DNA of 64,000 bases. Origin: Verrucomicrobiota bacterium. Lineage in GTDB: Bacteria; Verrucomicrobiota; Verrucomicrobiia; Opitutales; Opitutaceae. The notes under the pieces are model-generated. The model searched no databases. It was given only the letters and a program-made list of their open reading frames with translations, and had not been told where the DNA came from. The translations under genes were made by a program, and so were the position numbers. The DNA lies in NCBI GenBank assembly GCA_023428905.1, contig JAEYWP010000004.1, positions 372,001 through 436,000 on the forward strand. The letters run 5' to 3'. Shown here piece after piece: positions 42,122-51,426 of the stretch (its first letter is position 1; every line of letters starts with the position of its first letter).

Positions 42122-42847
42122 TCAGGATTTCGGCTCGTCCTTGGGCGCTTCGGTGGGCTGCGGCTTCTGGGGCTCGCCGGGGCGGCCCGGTGCCTTCAGC
42201 ATCTTCTGGCTGCTCTCGTAGTTCTTCATGTCCACCTCCATGTAGTAGTGCTGGCGGCGTTTGTAATCCACAGGGTAGATCGACCGCGCGAGGATCTCCG
42301 CCTTCTGGGCGCTCTCCGCCTCGAGTTCCTGTTGTCGGCGCAGGCTGGCCAGCCGGGCTGCCTCGCGATCGGCCTGCTCGCGTTTCTCGCGCTCGGCATC
42401 GGCGAGTTTTGCGAGAGCGGCGCGGCGGGCCTCCTCCATCTCGGCGGCCTTACGCTCACGTTCCTCCGCCATCCGACGGGCCTCGCCCTCCGCAGCCGCT
42501 TTCTCACGTGCGGCGCGCTCCCGCGCCTCGGTTGCCAGGCGGACTTCCTCCTCGGCGGCGCGTCGCTTCGCTTCCGCGGCGGCTTCTTCGGTGCGCAAGC
42601 GCGCCAACTCGGCGGCGGCCTCCTCCGCTTCCTGCTGTGCCTTGGCCGCGGCGAGTCGATGCGCCTCTGCCTCGGCTTCCGCCCGTTTTTTGGCCTCGGC
42701 TGCCTTGCGCTCCGCCTCGGCCTGCTCCTGCGCGGCCCGGCGCGTCTCCGCGTCACGCTCCTTGCGGGCTTCGTAGTTGCGATAGCCGATGATGCCGCCA
42801 GCCAGCAGAGCGATGACGATCAACGTGATGACGATGCCTCGTTTCAT
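42122..42847 (-). CDS. TolA-like single-TM protein with long charged helix, 241 aa
   Basis: One N-terminal membrane segment ('GIVITLIVIALLAGGIIGYR', about 4-23), then about 150 residues of E/K/R/A-rich helix ('AETRRAAQEQAEAERKAAEA') typical of TolA or single-alpha-helix spacers, then a small C-terminal part with 'ILARSIYPVDYKRRQHYYME' and a Pro-rich tail. It should span part of the periplasm. The C-terminal domain does not look like TolA domain III. It overlaps the PfkB gene by an ATGA, a surprising partner. Function unknown. Confidence 0.75.
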   Translation of the reverse strand: MKRGIVITLIVIALLAGGIIGYRNYEARKERDAETRRAAQEQAEAERKAAEAKKRAEAEAEAHRLAAAKAQQEAEEAAAELARLRTEEAAAEAKRRAAEEEVRLATEARERAAREKAAAEGEARRMAEERERKAAEMEEARRAALAKLADAEREKREQADREAARLASLRRQQELEAESAQKAEILARSIYPVDYKRRQHYYMEVDMKNYESSQKMLKAPGRPGEPQKPQPTEAPKDEPKS

Positions 42848-43767
42848 GGATGCAATGACCCTGCAGTGGGTAACTGGTTCAGATCAAAATCCGCCACTCC
42901 GGGGTGGGCGGCGTTCGCTGCCGCATACGGTAACGCCGCCTTAACTGCTTCGGCCAGCCTAAGTTTCATGTTTTCACGGGCATGAAGCAGGCATGCGAGC
43001 AGGACGTCGCCCGATCCGGTGGGCGAGACCTCACGCACCACTGGCGGGTGCAGGCATTGGGGGCCCGTCGCCGCATCCGCCAGCCAGACCGCCCCCGGGC
43101 CATCCGTGATCACCCAGGCGCGCACCGGCCAGAGCGCCAGGGCGCGGGTCAGGAGGGCGTCGAGGGGTGCGTCGCGTTCCCCCTCCGGGAACAGCATCCG
43201 AAATTCGTCGCGGTTGACCTTCACCAGCGCCACCGGGCGCTCCACCCCCCAGGCGAGGGGTGGGCCGTAGGTATCCACGACGCACTTACCTGCGTTGATC
43301 CACCGCTCGACCGCACGCTGCAGGGCGCGCGCCTCCGGCGCCCCCCACCCGGGGAAGCTCCCGCACAGCGCAAGCAGGGCGCCGGGAACAAGGGCGACCT
43401 CCAGGGCGGAAGCGCACGCCGCCAGCGCCGCCTCGTCCACCGGTCGGTCCGGGGCGAGGAAAGTGGTCTCTGCCGTATCCAGGCTCCGGATCACCACACC
43501 CGTCCGGGTGGGGGCCGCGGAGGCGAAGGCGCGGTGGGGCAGCCCGGTGCGGGTGAGCCATTCCCGGCACTCAATCCCCGCGGCCCCGCCGGTGAAACAC
43601 CAGGCGCTGGTGGGCGCGGCGAGGCGCACCAGCATCCGGGAGACATTGATCCCTTTTCCGCCCACCTGGAAGGACTCGGCGGCGGCGCGCTGGGTGCGCC
43701 CGGGGGACCAGCGGCCGAAGTCCAGGGTGCGTTCGGCGAGCAGGTTGCCCGTGAGGGTGAGGATCAT
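42844..43767 (-). CDS. PfkB family kinase (1-phosphofructokinase/tagatose-6-phosphate kinase type)
   Basis: 307-residue cytoplasmic sugar-phosphate kinase. 'FQVGGKGINVSRMLVRLAAP' is the substrate-side signature of the 1-phosphofructokinase branch and 'VREVSPTGSGDVLLACLLHA' holds the catalytic Asp and anion hole (GSGD instead of the common GAGD). Intervening 'VALVKVNRDEFRMLFPEGER' also fits the family. Length is standard. There is no PTS fructose component near, so the sugar phosphate cannot be named. The gene starts a two-gene unit with the coiled-coil protein (4-base overlap). Confidence 0.87.
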   Translation of the reverse strand: MILTLTGNLLAERTLDFGRWSPGRTQRAAAESFQVGGKGINVSRMLVRLAAPTSAWCFTGGAAGIECREWLTRTGLPHRAFASAAPTRTGVVIRSLDTAETTFLAPDRPVDEAALAACASALEVALVPGALLALCGSFPGWGAPEARALQRAVERWINAGKCVVDTYGPPLAWGVERPVALVKVNRDEFRMLFPEGERDAPLDALLTRALALWPVRAWVITDGPGAVWLADAATGPQCLHPPVVREVSPTGSGDVLLACLLHARENMKLRLAEAVKAALPYAAANAAHPGVADFDLNQLPTAGSLHP

Positions 43768-43891
43768 TCGCCCATTTCGGGGCGACCGGCGGGGTTTTCG
43801 ACCACAAAGTCGCGTTCCTCCCCCCCGGGCGTGGGGCGACGCGGGTTGCGCCGCCCGTGGGTCTGACTAATGGGTTGGCCTCTTTTCCGCC

Positions 43892-44446
43892 ATGGCTGCC
43901 GTCATCAACCCCGAGCTGTACCGTTCCGAGGATACCGTCGATATCGCACGGAGGCTGGTGGGCCGGGTGCTGGCGCGCCGGGATCCGGAGGGCACCGTCA
44001 CCCGCAGGGTGATCACGGAGACGGAGGCGTATCACACCGCCGACGACAAGGCGTGCCATGCGAGCAAGGGGCGGACGGGGAGGACCGACGTGCTCTTTCG
44101 GCCCGGTGGCATCTGGTATGTGTACCTCTGCTACGGAATACACGAGATGCTCAACCTCGTGGTGGGTCCGGAGGGCTTTCCCGCCGCGGTGTTGATTCGC
44201 GGGGTGGAGGGAGCGGTGGGTCCGGGACGTCTCACCCGCGCTCTGGGGATCAACCGCTCATTCAACGGAAAACCGGTCGCCCCCGCGTCCGGGCTGTGGC
44301 TGGAAGAGGGCGAGGTGGCGTTGCCGGCGCAAAGCATCCAGGCGACCCCGCGCATCGGGGTGGACTATGCCGGCAAGGAGTGGGCCTCCAAGCCCTGGCG
44401 TTTTGTGATTTCGCCGTCCGCCCTCGACGCGGCACTCCGGCGCTGA
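43892..44446 (+). CDS. 3-methyladenine DNA glycosylase (AAG/MPG type)
   Basis: 184-residue base-excision repair enzyme that removes alkylated purines. The catalytic Glu lies in 'RVITETEAYHTADDKACHAS', followed by 'GRTDVLFRPGGIWYVYLCYG' and 'HEMLNLVVGPEGFPAAVLIR', all family signatures, then 'GPGRLTRALGI' for DNA contact. It converges on the ligase/helicase repair operon, its stop (44446) being 2 bases from that of the DUF3108 gene (44449), so DNA-repair genes meet here. Length is normal for bacterial members. Confidence 0.93.
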   Translation: MAAVINPELYRSEDTVDIARRLVGRVLARRDPEGTVTRRVITETEAYHTADDKACHASKGRTGRTDVLFRPGGIWYVYLCYGIHEMLNLVVGPEGFPAAVLIRGVEGAVGPGRLTRALGINRSFNGKPVAPASGLWLEEGEVALPAQSIQATPRIGVDYAGKEWASKPWRFVISPSALDAALRR

Positions 44447-44448
44447 CC

Positions 44449-45264
44449 TCACTGCGGCGCTTCGGCACCGGCCGCAGGCGCCGCCGCCACCGCGGTCCCT
44501 CCGCCCTTGGGCGGGGTGTACTCGGTCAGCACGGCCACGCCGGTGCCGACCTTCATCGAGACTTCGAATTTCACCGGCAGCCTGAGGTCGTCCTGGGAAA
44601 TCCAGACCCGCACCTGCCCGCCGCGCTTGAACATGCCCTTTGGCTCGCGCTCCATCACCGGAACCAGGAGCAGGGTGTCGAATTCGCCCATCGGCGTACG
44701 GACCTTCTCGTAGCGCTCGGCGATCACGGTGAGATCGTAGAAATCGCGCTCGAACATCACCGTCGCCGGGCTCCGGTCCCCCGGTTTCAGATCCCAGTTC
44801 CGGGTTTGGACCAGGCAGGTGATCAGGTCCATGGGATTGCCCTCCGGCATGGGCAGCTCCGCATTCCGCTCCGGGCGGATGTAGTCCACATACTGCACCG
44901 TCTGGTTGGGGTGATCGAAGACCGCCATGCTGCGTGTGCTCTTCTTGCTGGTGTGGCTCGCCGCCTTGATCGCCAGCAGCCTGCCATCGCGGCCGTCGAA
45001 GATGCACTCCCCGTCGCCATCAAATACATACAGGCTGCGAACGAATCCGCGCGTGCTGGTGCGGGTGGCCACGTTGATCTGGGGCAGGCCGGCGGTCTCG
45101 CTCTCCCGCGCCTGCACCACGATTTCCCCGGCGCCGGCAAAGAGCCCCCAGCGTACGCGGTATTTCAGCGTTTCGCCGTCACCGAGCGCGATCGCGCTGT
45201 CCTGCGCGGCGCGCGCCTGGAAGACGGTCAGAAGGAGGAGGAAAGTGGCTAGGATTCGTTTCAT
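44449..45264 (-). CDS. DUF3108 exported protein
   Basis: 271 residues with a signal peptide 'MKRILATFLLLLTVFQARA' and a beta-rich DUF3108 domain ('GETLKYRVRWGLFAGAGEIV', 'TRTSTRGFVRSLYVFDGDGE', 'FDTLLLVPVMEREPKGMFKR', 'VRVWISQDDLRLPVKFEVSM'). The family is periplasmic or outer-membrane associated, with LolA-like folds suggested. The C-terminus is Ala/Pro-rich. It overlaps pdeM by 4 bases, so it is the last gene of the repair operon although its role seems unrelated to DNA. Confidence 0.88.
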   Translation of the reverse strand: MKRILATFLLLLTVFQARAAQDSAIALGDGETLKYRVRWGLFAGAGEIVVQARESETAGLPQINVATRTSTRGFVRSLYVFDGDGECIFDGRDGRLLAIKAASHTSKKSTRSMAVFDHPNQTVQYVDYIRPERNAELPMPEGNPMDLITCLVQTRNWDLKPGDRSPATVMFERDFYDLTVIAERYEKVRTPMGEFDTLLLVPVMEREPKGMFKRGGQVRVWISQDDLRLPVKFEVSMKVGTGVAVLTEYTPPKGGGTAVAAAPAAGAEAPQ

Positions 45265-45935
45265 GACAGCGCGGCCGGACCGGGAGGTTGTGCGGATCTG
45301 ACCGCGAAGATGCGAGAAGGTGCAATCGCCCAGAGATTTTCACCGGGGTCAAGCCGCTCATTCCACGACACCCCTGCCGCCCACGGGGAAAAGGCGGGCA
45401 GGATCAGGCGGGACGGCGATGCCACCAGGGCGGCCAGCCGCACACGCGCGCCGGCGCCGTCGCGCAGGGTGGCGGCGGGGTGGTGGTGGCCGATCACCTC
45501 CACGTGGCCCCGGGGAGGAGGCAGCGCCTGGTCACCGTGATGGAACATGTATCCATCGCGCTCCAACGTGCGCCCGCCCGGAACGCTCCAGCGCCGATCG
45601 TGATTGCCCGCCAGGACGGTGACGGAAACCTGCCTTCCCCGCACCTCCTCGAGAAAGGACTCCGCCGCGGCGCGGCCGGCAAGCGCGTGCAGGGAGTCAC
45701 CCAGCCAGAGCATCTCGGCGGGGCGGTACTCGTCCAGGAGGGCGCGCAGCGTGCCGGCGATCAACTCGTCGCCCCACAACGGCAGGAGGTTCCCGGCCGC
45801 GCGGTGGGAGACGGCGTAACCCCAGTGCAGGTCGGCGACCACCAGCAGGCGCGCACGCGTCAGGTAGAGGGCGCGCCGGCTGTCCAGGATCACCCCGGGC
45901 TGCACCTCAACTCGTGTCGTCTTCGTCGGCGCCAT
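45261..45935 (-). CDS. pdeM: Ligase-associated metallophosphoesterase PdeM
   Basis: 224-residue calcineurin-like phosphoesterase, predicted DNA endonuclease/phosphodiesterase acting with the neighbouring ligase and helicase. Metal motifs are visible: 'LLVVADLHWGYAVSHRA' (D-x-H), 'MLWLGDSLHALAGR' (GD), 'VLAGNHDRRW' (GNHD) and 'VEVIGHHHPAATLRD' (GHxH). Length fits PdeM. It overlaps the end of the helicase gene by 29 bases and DUF3108 by 4, strongly suggesting one transcript and coupled translation. Confidence 0.9.
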   Translation of the reverse strand: MAPTKTTRVEVQPGVILDSRRALYLTRARLLVVADLHWGYAVSHRAAGNLLPLWGDELIAGTLRALLDEYRPAEMLWLGDSLHALAGRAAAESFLEEVRGRQVSVTVLAGNHDRRWSVPGGRTLERDGYMFHHGDQALPPPRGHVEVIGHHHPAATLRDGAGARVRLAALVASPSRLILPAFSPWAAGVSWNERLDPGENLWAIAPSRIFAVRSAQPPGPAALS

Positions 45936-48558
45936 ACATTTCGTGGTAGAGACGCTCGATCGTCGTCTCGGGATCCTCCAGCATCATCGTTTCCTTGATT
46001 CGGCTGACATAGATGCCGAAGGAAAAAGGGCTGACCCGCGAGAGCGGCTGCAAGCGCCAGTCGAGGGCCTGGGCCGACTGGAGGAAGGCGAGCGCGCGCG
46101 GTGTATCCAAGAAGCGGAGGGTGGCCTCTGCATAAGCCTCCTGGAGGAGGGGATGGTCGGGCTCATGCCGCCGCAGGACGTCAAAGAGGATCTCGGCACT
46201 CCATTGCATCGCCCGGACTCCGCGCTCCTGCCCGAAAACCCGGCGCGGCACCATCAGGCCCGTCTGTGCCACAGCCCGGAACTGCCATTTCACCAGGTCG
46301 GCATCGGCCAGCGCGGCGCGAAGCGAGTCCTCCGCTCCCTCGGGCCGGAAGAGGGTTTTCCACTCCTCCGCGTCCATGGTTTGAAAGCGACGCAGGGAGA
46401 GAAGAAAGCCGTAGTCATCGATTGTCACGAGGGCGTTGCCCCCCTTCTTCTGCTGCACGCGCTGGGCCACGATCCGCGAGAGCGCGTCGTTCGCCGAGCG
46501 ACCGATCAGGGAGTGGAAAAAGTAGTGGCGAAGCTCGTGCTCATCGTACGCCTCGATCAGGAAGAGGTCCGCCGTAGGCACGATCGACACCTGCGCCTGC
46601 ACCCGGAAGTGTTTCACGATCGCCTCGGCGTTGGCCCGCGAAATGTCGTATTCGGAAATCAGCCAGTCCCTCGGCGGATCCGGCAGGTCTGCCTGTGGCA
46701 CGGTCACACCCGGGCGGGGTAGGACCGGCACCAGGGGGAGGCGCCTTGCCACCTCCGTACGGAGGCGCACGACCTCGGCGGCGAGGCCGGAGCCCAGGGG
46801 GATCTTGTTCGCACCCCAGCGTGGAACGGTCGGCAGCGATGCCTTGGCTTCCACCACCTTGGCGGTCAACAACCGCGTCTCCACCAGCCGAACGCTCCGG
46901 CCATTGAGGATGAACACATCCCCCGGTCGCAGCGCCTTGATGAACCATTCCTCCACCTCGCCAAGATTCCTCCGTCCCAATCGCACCTGGATCATCGGCG
47001 GAGCCACGATCGTTCCGATGTTCTGGTAGAAGTCCCGTGCGGTGCGGGCGGTGGGAATGGTCAGGACGCCGTCGACGAGGCGAACCTTTCCGAAGACGGC
47101 GCGATAGTTCTGCTCCAGGGAGGCACCGCCGCCCTCAAGGTACCGGAGCACACGGTCGAACGTCTCCCGGGCGAGGGCATGGAAGGGGTGTGCCCGTCGC
47201 ACCAGGGCAAAAGCCTCGTCGGGGGTGACGGAACCGAACACGGCCAGCCCGACCAGGTGCTGCGCCAGCACGTCGAGCGGGTTCTCATGCAGCTTCACCG
47301 GCTCCAGTTCGCGGCGCTCCATCATCCGGGCGGTCACGGTGCACTCGACGAGGTCGTTGATGTTGGACGCCACCAGCACGCCGTGGCTCGTCTCATTCAT
47401 TGAGTGGCCGGACCGGCCCACCCGCTGGAGGGCCCGCGCCACACCCTTGGGCGCCGAAATCATCACGACGGTTTCAATCGACCCGATGTCGATGCCCATC
47501 TCGAGACTGGTGGAGCAGACCACGGCCCGGAGTTCCCCGCGCTTGAGCTTGTCCTCCACCTCCAGCCGCACCGAGCGGTCGAGCGAGGCATGGTGCACCT
47601 CGATCTGGGCGGCGAGATCGGGCAAGTGCTGCTTCAACCGCATCCCGATACTCTCCGCCCCGCTGCGCACGTTGCAGAAGATCAAGGTGGTCCTCTTCTG
47701 GCGGATGAACCCCGCCAACTCCTGGAGGACGCGGGCCGCACCCCAGCCCGCCGGGGGGTAGGGATTGCGTCGCAGCGGGGAAAACAGCTCCACCTGCATG
47801 CGTTTGCGCTCGGTCACCTCCGCGATTCGGCAGGGGCGGCCGGGCCCGGTGAGAAACAAGGCCATCGTCGGCAGCGGAGCCACCGTAGCGGATAATCCAA
47901 TACGAATGAGTCCCGAGGCCGGGGCCGTGCGTGCGTCCGGTCCGCTGCGCCCTGCGGTGGCGACGATGTCCTCCAGGCGCTCCGCCGCCACCATCGCGAG
48001 GGAGCCTCGCTTGCTCTCCGCCAGGGCGTGCAACTCGTCGAGGATGAGGAAACGGGTGTGTCGAAAGGCGGGAACCCAGGAGGGCTGGCTGAGGAGCAGG
48101 GTCAGGCTCTCCGGGGTCGTGACCAGAATGTGGGGCGGCTTCCGCTTCTGCGCGGCCCTGTCCTTCTGGCTGGTGTCACCGGTGCGACTGCTCACGCGCA
48201 CAAAACCCCAGCCGAGTTCCTCCAACGGACCCTGGAGATTCTTCTGCAGGTCGTACGCGAGCGCGCGCAGGGGGGAAACGTACACCGCCACGATCGAGGC
48301 GGGGAGCGTGCGGGTGTCGCGCGCGCGCCCCAGGTGGTCGAAGACGCCGAGGAAGGCGGCCAGGGTCTTGCCCGTCCCGGTGGGAGAGGAGAGCAGGGTG
48401 GAGTGGCTCTCCAGGATGTGCGGCAGGGTCAGGCGCTGGGCGGGGGAAAAAGCGCCAAAACGCGCCACAAACCAGGCGGCGAGTTCCGGGTGAAGACGGC
48501 GGCAGAGGGCCGTGTCGCTCTCCGACGTGCTTGGGTTGGGCGTGGGCGTGTCGCGCAT
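45907..48558 (-). CDS. Ligase-associated DEXH-box DNA helicase (Lhr-type)
   Basis: 883-residue superfamily 2 helicase. Motifs: 'LSSPTGTGKTLAAFLGVFD' (I), 'VYVSPLRALAYDLQKNL' (Ia), 'ILVTTPESLTLLL', 'FLILDELHALAESKRGSLA' (DELH, II), 'LSATVAPL' (III), 'TTLIFCNVRSGAES' (IV) and 'LQRVGRSGHSMNETSHGVL' (VI). The C-terminal winged-helix and Lhr-specific parts follow. It belongs to the helicase class that co-occurs with an ATP-dependent ligase, an MBL exonuclease and PdeM in a DNA-damage response locus. Its ATG directly follows the stop of the exonuclease-ligase gene. Confidence 0.94.
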   Translation of the reverse strand: MRDTPTPNPSTSESDTALCRRLHPELAAWFVARFGAFSPAQRLTLPHILESHSTLLSSPTGTGKTLAAFLGVFDHLGRARDTRTLPASIVAVYVSPLRALAYDLQKNLQGPLEELGWGFVRVSSRTGDTSQKDRAAQKRKPPHILVTTPESLTLLLSQPSWVPAFRHTRFLILDELHALAESKRGSLAMVAAERLEDIVATAGRSGPDARTAPASGLIRIGLSATVAPLPTMALFLTGPGRPCRIAEVTERKRMQVELFSPLRRNPYPPAGWGAARVLQELAGFIRQKRTTLIFCNVRSGAESIGMRLKQHLPDLAAQIEVHHASLDRSVRLEVEDKLKRGELRAVVCSTSLEMGIDIGSIETVVMISAPKGVARALQRVGRSGHSMNETSHGVLVASNINDLVECTVTARMMERRELEPVKLHENPLDVLAQHLVGLAVFGSVTPDEAFALVRRAHPFHALARETFDRVLRYLEGGGASLEQNYRAVFGKVRLVDGVLTIPTARTARDFYQNIGTIVAPPMIQVRLGRRNLGEVEEWFIKALRPGDVFILNGRSVRLVETRLLTAKVVEAKASLPTVPRWGANKIPLGSGLAAEVVRLRTEVARRLPLVPVLPRPGVTVPQADLPDPPRDWLISEYDISRANAEAIVKHFRVQAQVSIVPTADLFLIEAYDEHELRHYFFHSLIGRSANDALSRIVAQRVQQKKGGNALVTIDDYGFLLSLRRFQTMDAEEWKTLFRPEGAEDSLRAALADADLVKWQFRAVAQTGLMVPRRVFGQERGVRAMQWSAEILFDVLRRHEPDHPLLQEAYAEATLRFLDTPRALAFLQSAQALDWRLQPLSRVSPFSFGIYVSRIKETMMLEDPETTIERLYHEMYGADEDDTS

Positions 48559-51264
48559 TCAGGGAGTCGCGACCGCGTTGAAGCCGGCACCCTCCGCCAG
48601 CCGCCGGCACGTATCCAGCGTGTCAATCTCGGCGACGGTCTTGTCCGGCCGCAGCCTCAGGATCCGCGGAAACCGCAGGGCAAAACCGCTCTGGTGACGT
48701 TCGCTCCGCTGGATGGTATCGAAGGCCACCTCGATCACCAGGGTGGGTTCCACGTCGCGGTAACGCCCGTAGTCCTGCACCGTGTGTTCCAGGAAAAAGG
48801 GTGTCAGCTCGGCGATCTCGGCATCAGTCAGTCCGCTGTAGGCCTTGCCCACCGTGAGCAGCCCGCCGGTGCGCTCATCGCGGACGGAGAACGTGTAGTC
48901 GCTCAGCACCCCCCGCCGCTTTCCGTGGCCATACTCCACGCCGACCACCACCACATCCAGGGTAGCGTAGGCCTTCTTCAACTTCAGCCAGGCCAGTCCG
49001 CGCCGTCCCGGCGTATAAGTGCTTTGCGGGTCCTTCGCCATCAGCCCCTCATTGCCGCGCTGGCGCGCCGCGAGAAAGGCCGCCTCCACCTCCACCGCGG
49101 ACTGCGCCTGGGAACGGGGCGCCAGGACGAGCCCGGCGCGCGTGGCGGCGGGAAACAGGCTCTCGAGCAGGGCGCGCCGGCGAGCGAGCGGCTGCCGGAG
49201 CAGCGGTTCGCCGGCCAGCCAGAGCAGGTCGTAGGCTGAAATGGATACGGGAATCTCCGCGCCGAGAAAAAAGTCATCCCCTCCCTTCCGGCCGAGGCGC
49301 TTCTGCAGTTCCGCGAAGGGCAGGGCGCGGCCCTCGCGCCAGGCCAGCAGTTCCCCGTCGATGATCACGTCCTTTTCGAGCGCGCCCGCCGCGCGCACCA
49401 CGTCGGGGAACTGGTCCGAAATCCGATGCAGGTCGCGGGAGTAGAGCTCCACCCGGCCGCCCTGCTTGTGCAGCTGGCAGCGAATGCCGTCGTATTTCTC
49501 CTCCAGCCAGAGGGGTGTGCCGAGCCTTTCGATCAGGGCCGATGCCGTGGGCTCCGGGCTGGCGAGCATGAACTGGAGGGGATTAAACACGCGCAGCTGG
49601 ATGCGCTCCAGTCCGCCTTCGCGCGCCGCCCGGGCGACCTCGGTCAGATCCCCGCAGAGCATGTTTGCTTCGCGGACGAGTTCGGTGGGCTGTCCGGTTG
49701 CGACCGCGATCGCCTCCTCCACCAGGCCTTCCTTCAGACCGATGCGCAGGTCCCCGGTGAGGATCTTGATGAGGTATTTGGCCGCCGCGGGGTTCAGCTG
49801 CTGGAGCCGGTCGCGCAGGGCGCCGATTTTCAGGAGCGGGCCGCGCGCCGCCGCCAGCTCGCCGAGGAGGGTGTTGAACTCTGCCAGCGAGAACGGAGCC
49901 GGCCGGGTCCGCCCTTCCAGGAGCGCCGCCGCGGTGTCCCCGCTGTCGCTGTATTTCAAATACGCCTGGCGGAAGTCCGCCTCGTTTAGCCCCGTCGCCT
50001 CCAGCACCGCCCGCCGGATCGCCGACCAGCCGAGGTTCAACCGGCGTTCGTCCGACTGGGGAAAGGGCCTGCCGGTGAAAAAGAGCGCGGCCAGGGGCAT
50101 CGCCACGGCATCGAGCGAGGTGAAGTACGTCCGGAGCAACTCGATCTTTTCCAACTTGCGGGTGGTCTCCCGGATCTGCTCCGCGACCCGCGCGAACTGG
50201 TCCAGCGATTCACAGGTGCCTCCGCAGTCCTCCGCCACCTGGGTCACCGCGGCGGGAGCGACGGTGGACACTCGGGCCGAGGGGATGGCGAACTCGAGCT
50301 GGTTGTCCTGCCCGATCGCCCAAGCCTCAATCCCGCGTTCGCGCAGGGTGCGGGCGAACTCGGCGGCAAAACCGTGGAGCGTCAGCACCCGCTGCGGTTT
50401 GACCAGCTCGACAAAACGCAGCAGGTCGTCGTAGTCCGCGTGGTCCGACAGGGGAAAGGCGGCGTCGCACTGGTAGCGAAAGATCGCCCCGGGATCGAGG
50501 GCCCAGCCCGTGATCACGGCACAGCGCTTGCGGGGGATCTTCTTCAGGAAAGTGGACTGACCGGCCTGCGGCGGGCAGATCACCACGTGGCCCGCGACCT
50601 CCTCAGCCAGGAAGGGTCGGTAGGCAGGGAAGGCGATGCCGAGTTCCTCGTACACGCGCGTCATCTTCACCGTCTGGGGGTGAAGCATGAGCGGCAGGCG
50701 GGCCTCGGCCAGGCTGCTGAGCAGTTCCTGGCTCTTGCCGAGGCTGTAACCGTAAAGGACCGGGGTCTCGCCATCCTCGAGCGTCTGGTGGCAGAAACGC
50801 ACGATGTCGGAGAGGACCTGTGCGGTGGGTGGAAAGACGTAGTGCGGGCGCCCATACGTGGTCTCCATGATGAGGAGCTCCGCGTGCGGGGTGGCACAGG
50901 GCTCGGCGGAGAGTCCGCGACGAAGCTTGAAATCGCCGGTGTAAAGCAGGCTGCCATGCTCCTCGTGGACGAGGAGGGACTGGGCAGAGCCAAAGATGTG
51001 GCCGGCGGGGTGAAGGGTGATGGTGGTGCCGGGGGCGAGGGGTGCGGTCTGGCCGAACTCCAGGATATGTTCCCGCCTCTCCCCGGGAATCCGCACCTGC
51101 ATCAGGCGGGACGTCCCCCGAGAACAGACCACCTCGCGGTGCAGCGCCGTATGGTCGCTGTGCGCGTGGGAGACGAACGAGCGTTCGACCGGAAAGTGGG
51201 CGTCCAGCCACCAGCGGATTTGGGGCAGGTGCACTCCGGCGCGGAACTTTACATCCCAGGGCAT
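48559..51264 (-). CDS. Fused MBL exonuclease and ATP-dependent DNA ligase
   Basis: 901 residues joining two proteins that are usually separate. Residues 1-340 are a beta-CASP-type MBL nuclease ('RSFVSHAHSDHTALH' with HAHSDH at 33-38, 'TLHPAGHIFGSAQSLL', 'LLYTGDFKLRRG', 'AAFPLSDHADYDDLL'), the ligase-associated exonuclease. Residues 352-901 are the 'cisplatin damage response' ATP-dependent ligase, with nucleotidyl lysine K590 in 'WLEEKYDGIRCQLHK', 'VIIDGELLAWREG', 'NEGLMAKDPQSTY' and 'LAWLKLKKAY'. Both active sites look intact. ATG 51264 ('MPWDVKFRAG') starts at the nuclease domain. First gene of the operon with the helicase and PdeM. Confidence 0.93.
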   Translation of the reverse strand: MPWDVKFRAGVHLPQIRWWLDAHFPVERSFVSHAHSDHTALHREVVCSRGTSRLMQVRIPGERREHILEFGQTAPLAPGTTITLHPAGHIFGSAQSLLVHEEHGSLLYTGDFKLRRGLSAEPCATPHAELLIMETTYGRPHYVFPPTAQVLSDIVRFCHQTLEDGETPVLYGYSLGKSQELLSSLAEARLPLMLHPQTVKMTRVYEELGIAFPAYRPFLAEEVAGHVVICPPQAGQSTFLKKIPRKRCAVITGWALDPGAIFRYQCDAAFPLSDHADYDDLLRFVELVKPQRVLTLHGFAAEFARTLRERGIEAWAIGQDNQLEFAIPSARVSTVAPAAVTQVAEDCGGTCESLDQFARVAEQIRETTRKLEKIELLRTYFTSLDAVAMPLAALFFTGRPFPQSDERRLNLGWSAIRRAVLEATGLNEADFRQAYLKYSDSGDTAAALLEGRTRPAPFSLAEFNTLLGELAAARGPLLKIGALRDRLQQLNPAAAKYLIKILTGDLRIGLKEGLVEEAIAVATGQPTELVREANMLCGDLTEVARAAREGGLERIQLRVFNPLQFMLASPEPTASALIERLGTPLWLEEKYDGIRCQLHKQGGRVELYSRDLHRISDQFPDVVRAAGALEKDVIIDGELLAWREGRALPFAELQKRLGRKGGDDFFLGAEIPVSISAYDLLWLAGEPLLRQPLARRRALLESLFPAATRAGLVLAPRSQAQSAVEVEAAFLAARQRGNEGLMAKDPQSTYTPGRRGLAWLKLKKAYATLDVVVVGVEYGHGKRRGVLSDYTFSVRDERTGGLLTVGKAYSGLTDAEIAELTPFFLEHTVQDYGRYRDVEPTLVIEVAFDTIQRSERHQSGFALRFPRILRLRPDKTVAEIDTLDTCRRLAEGAGFNAVATP

Positions 51265-51350
51265 TGAGGGCGAAGCATGACAGAAGCCGTCCACAGGGCA
51301 AATGGGGGGGAGGAGATGACGGACGGGCCGGCCGGCCGGCACCCCGGGCG

Positions 51351-51418
51351 GAATGACGAAGGACGAAGCGCGAAGGACGAATGGCGCACGCCGGAGGCGC
51401 GCGCAGTGACCAGCGACC
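51351..51418. repeat. Dispersed intergenic repeat, copy A
   Basis: Starts GAATGACGAA, then GCGAAGGACGA and CGGAGGCGCGCG, the same three blocks in the same order as at 62592. Non-coding, in the gap between the zinc-ribbon gene and the exonuclease-ligase. Sequences of this style are, to my recollection, common between genes in Verrucomicrobiota and Planctomycetota. Confidence 0.65.
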
Positions 51419-51426
51419 GGTGCGGA

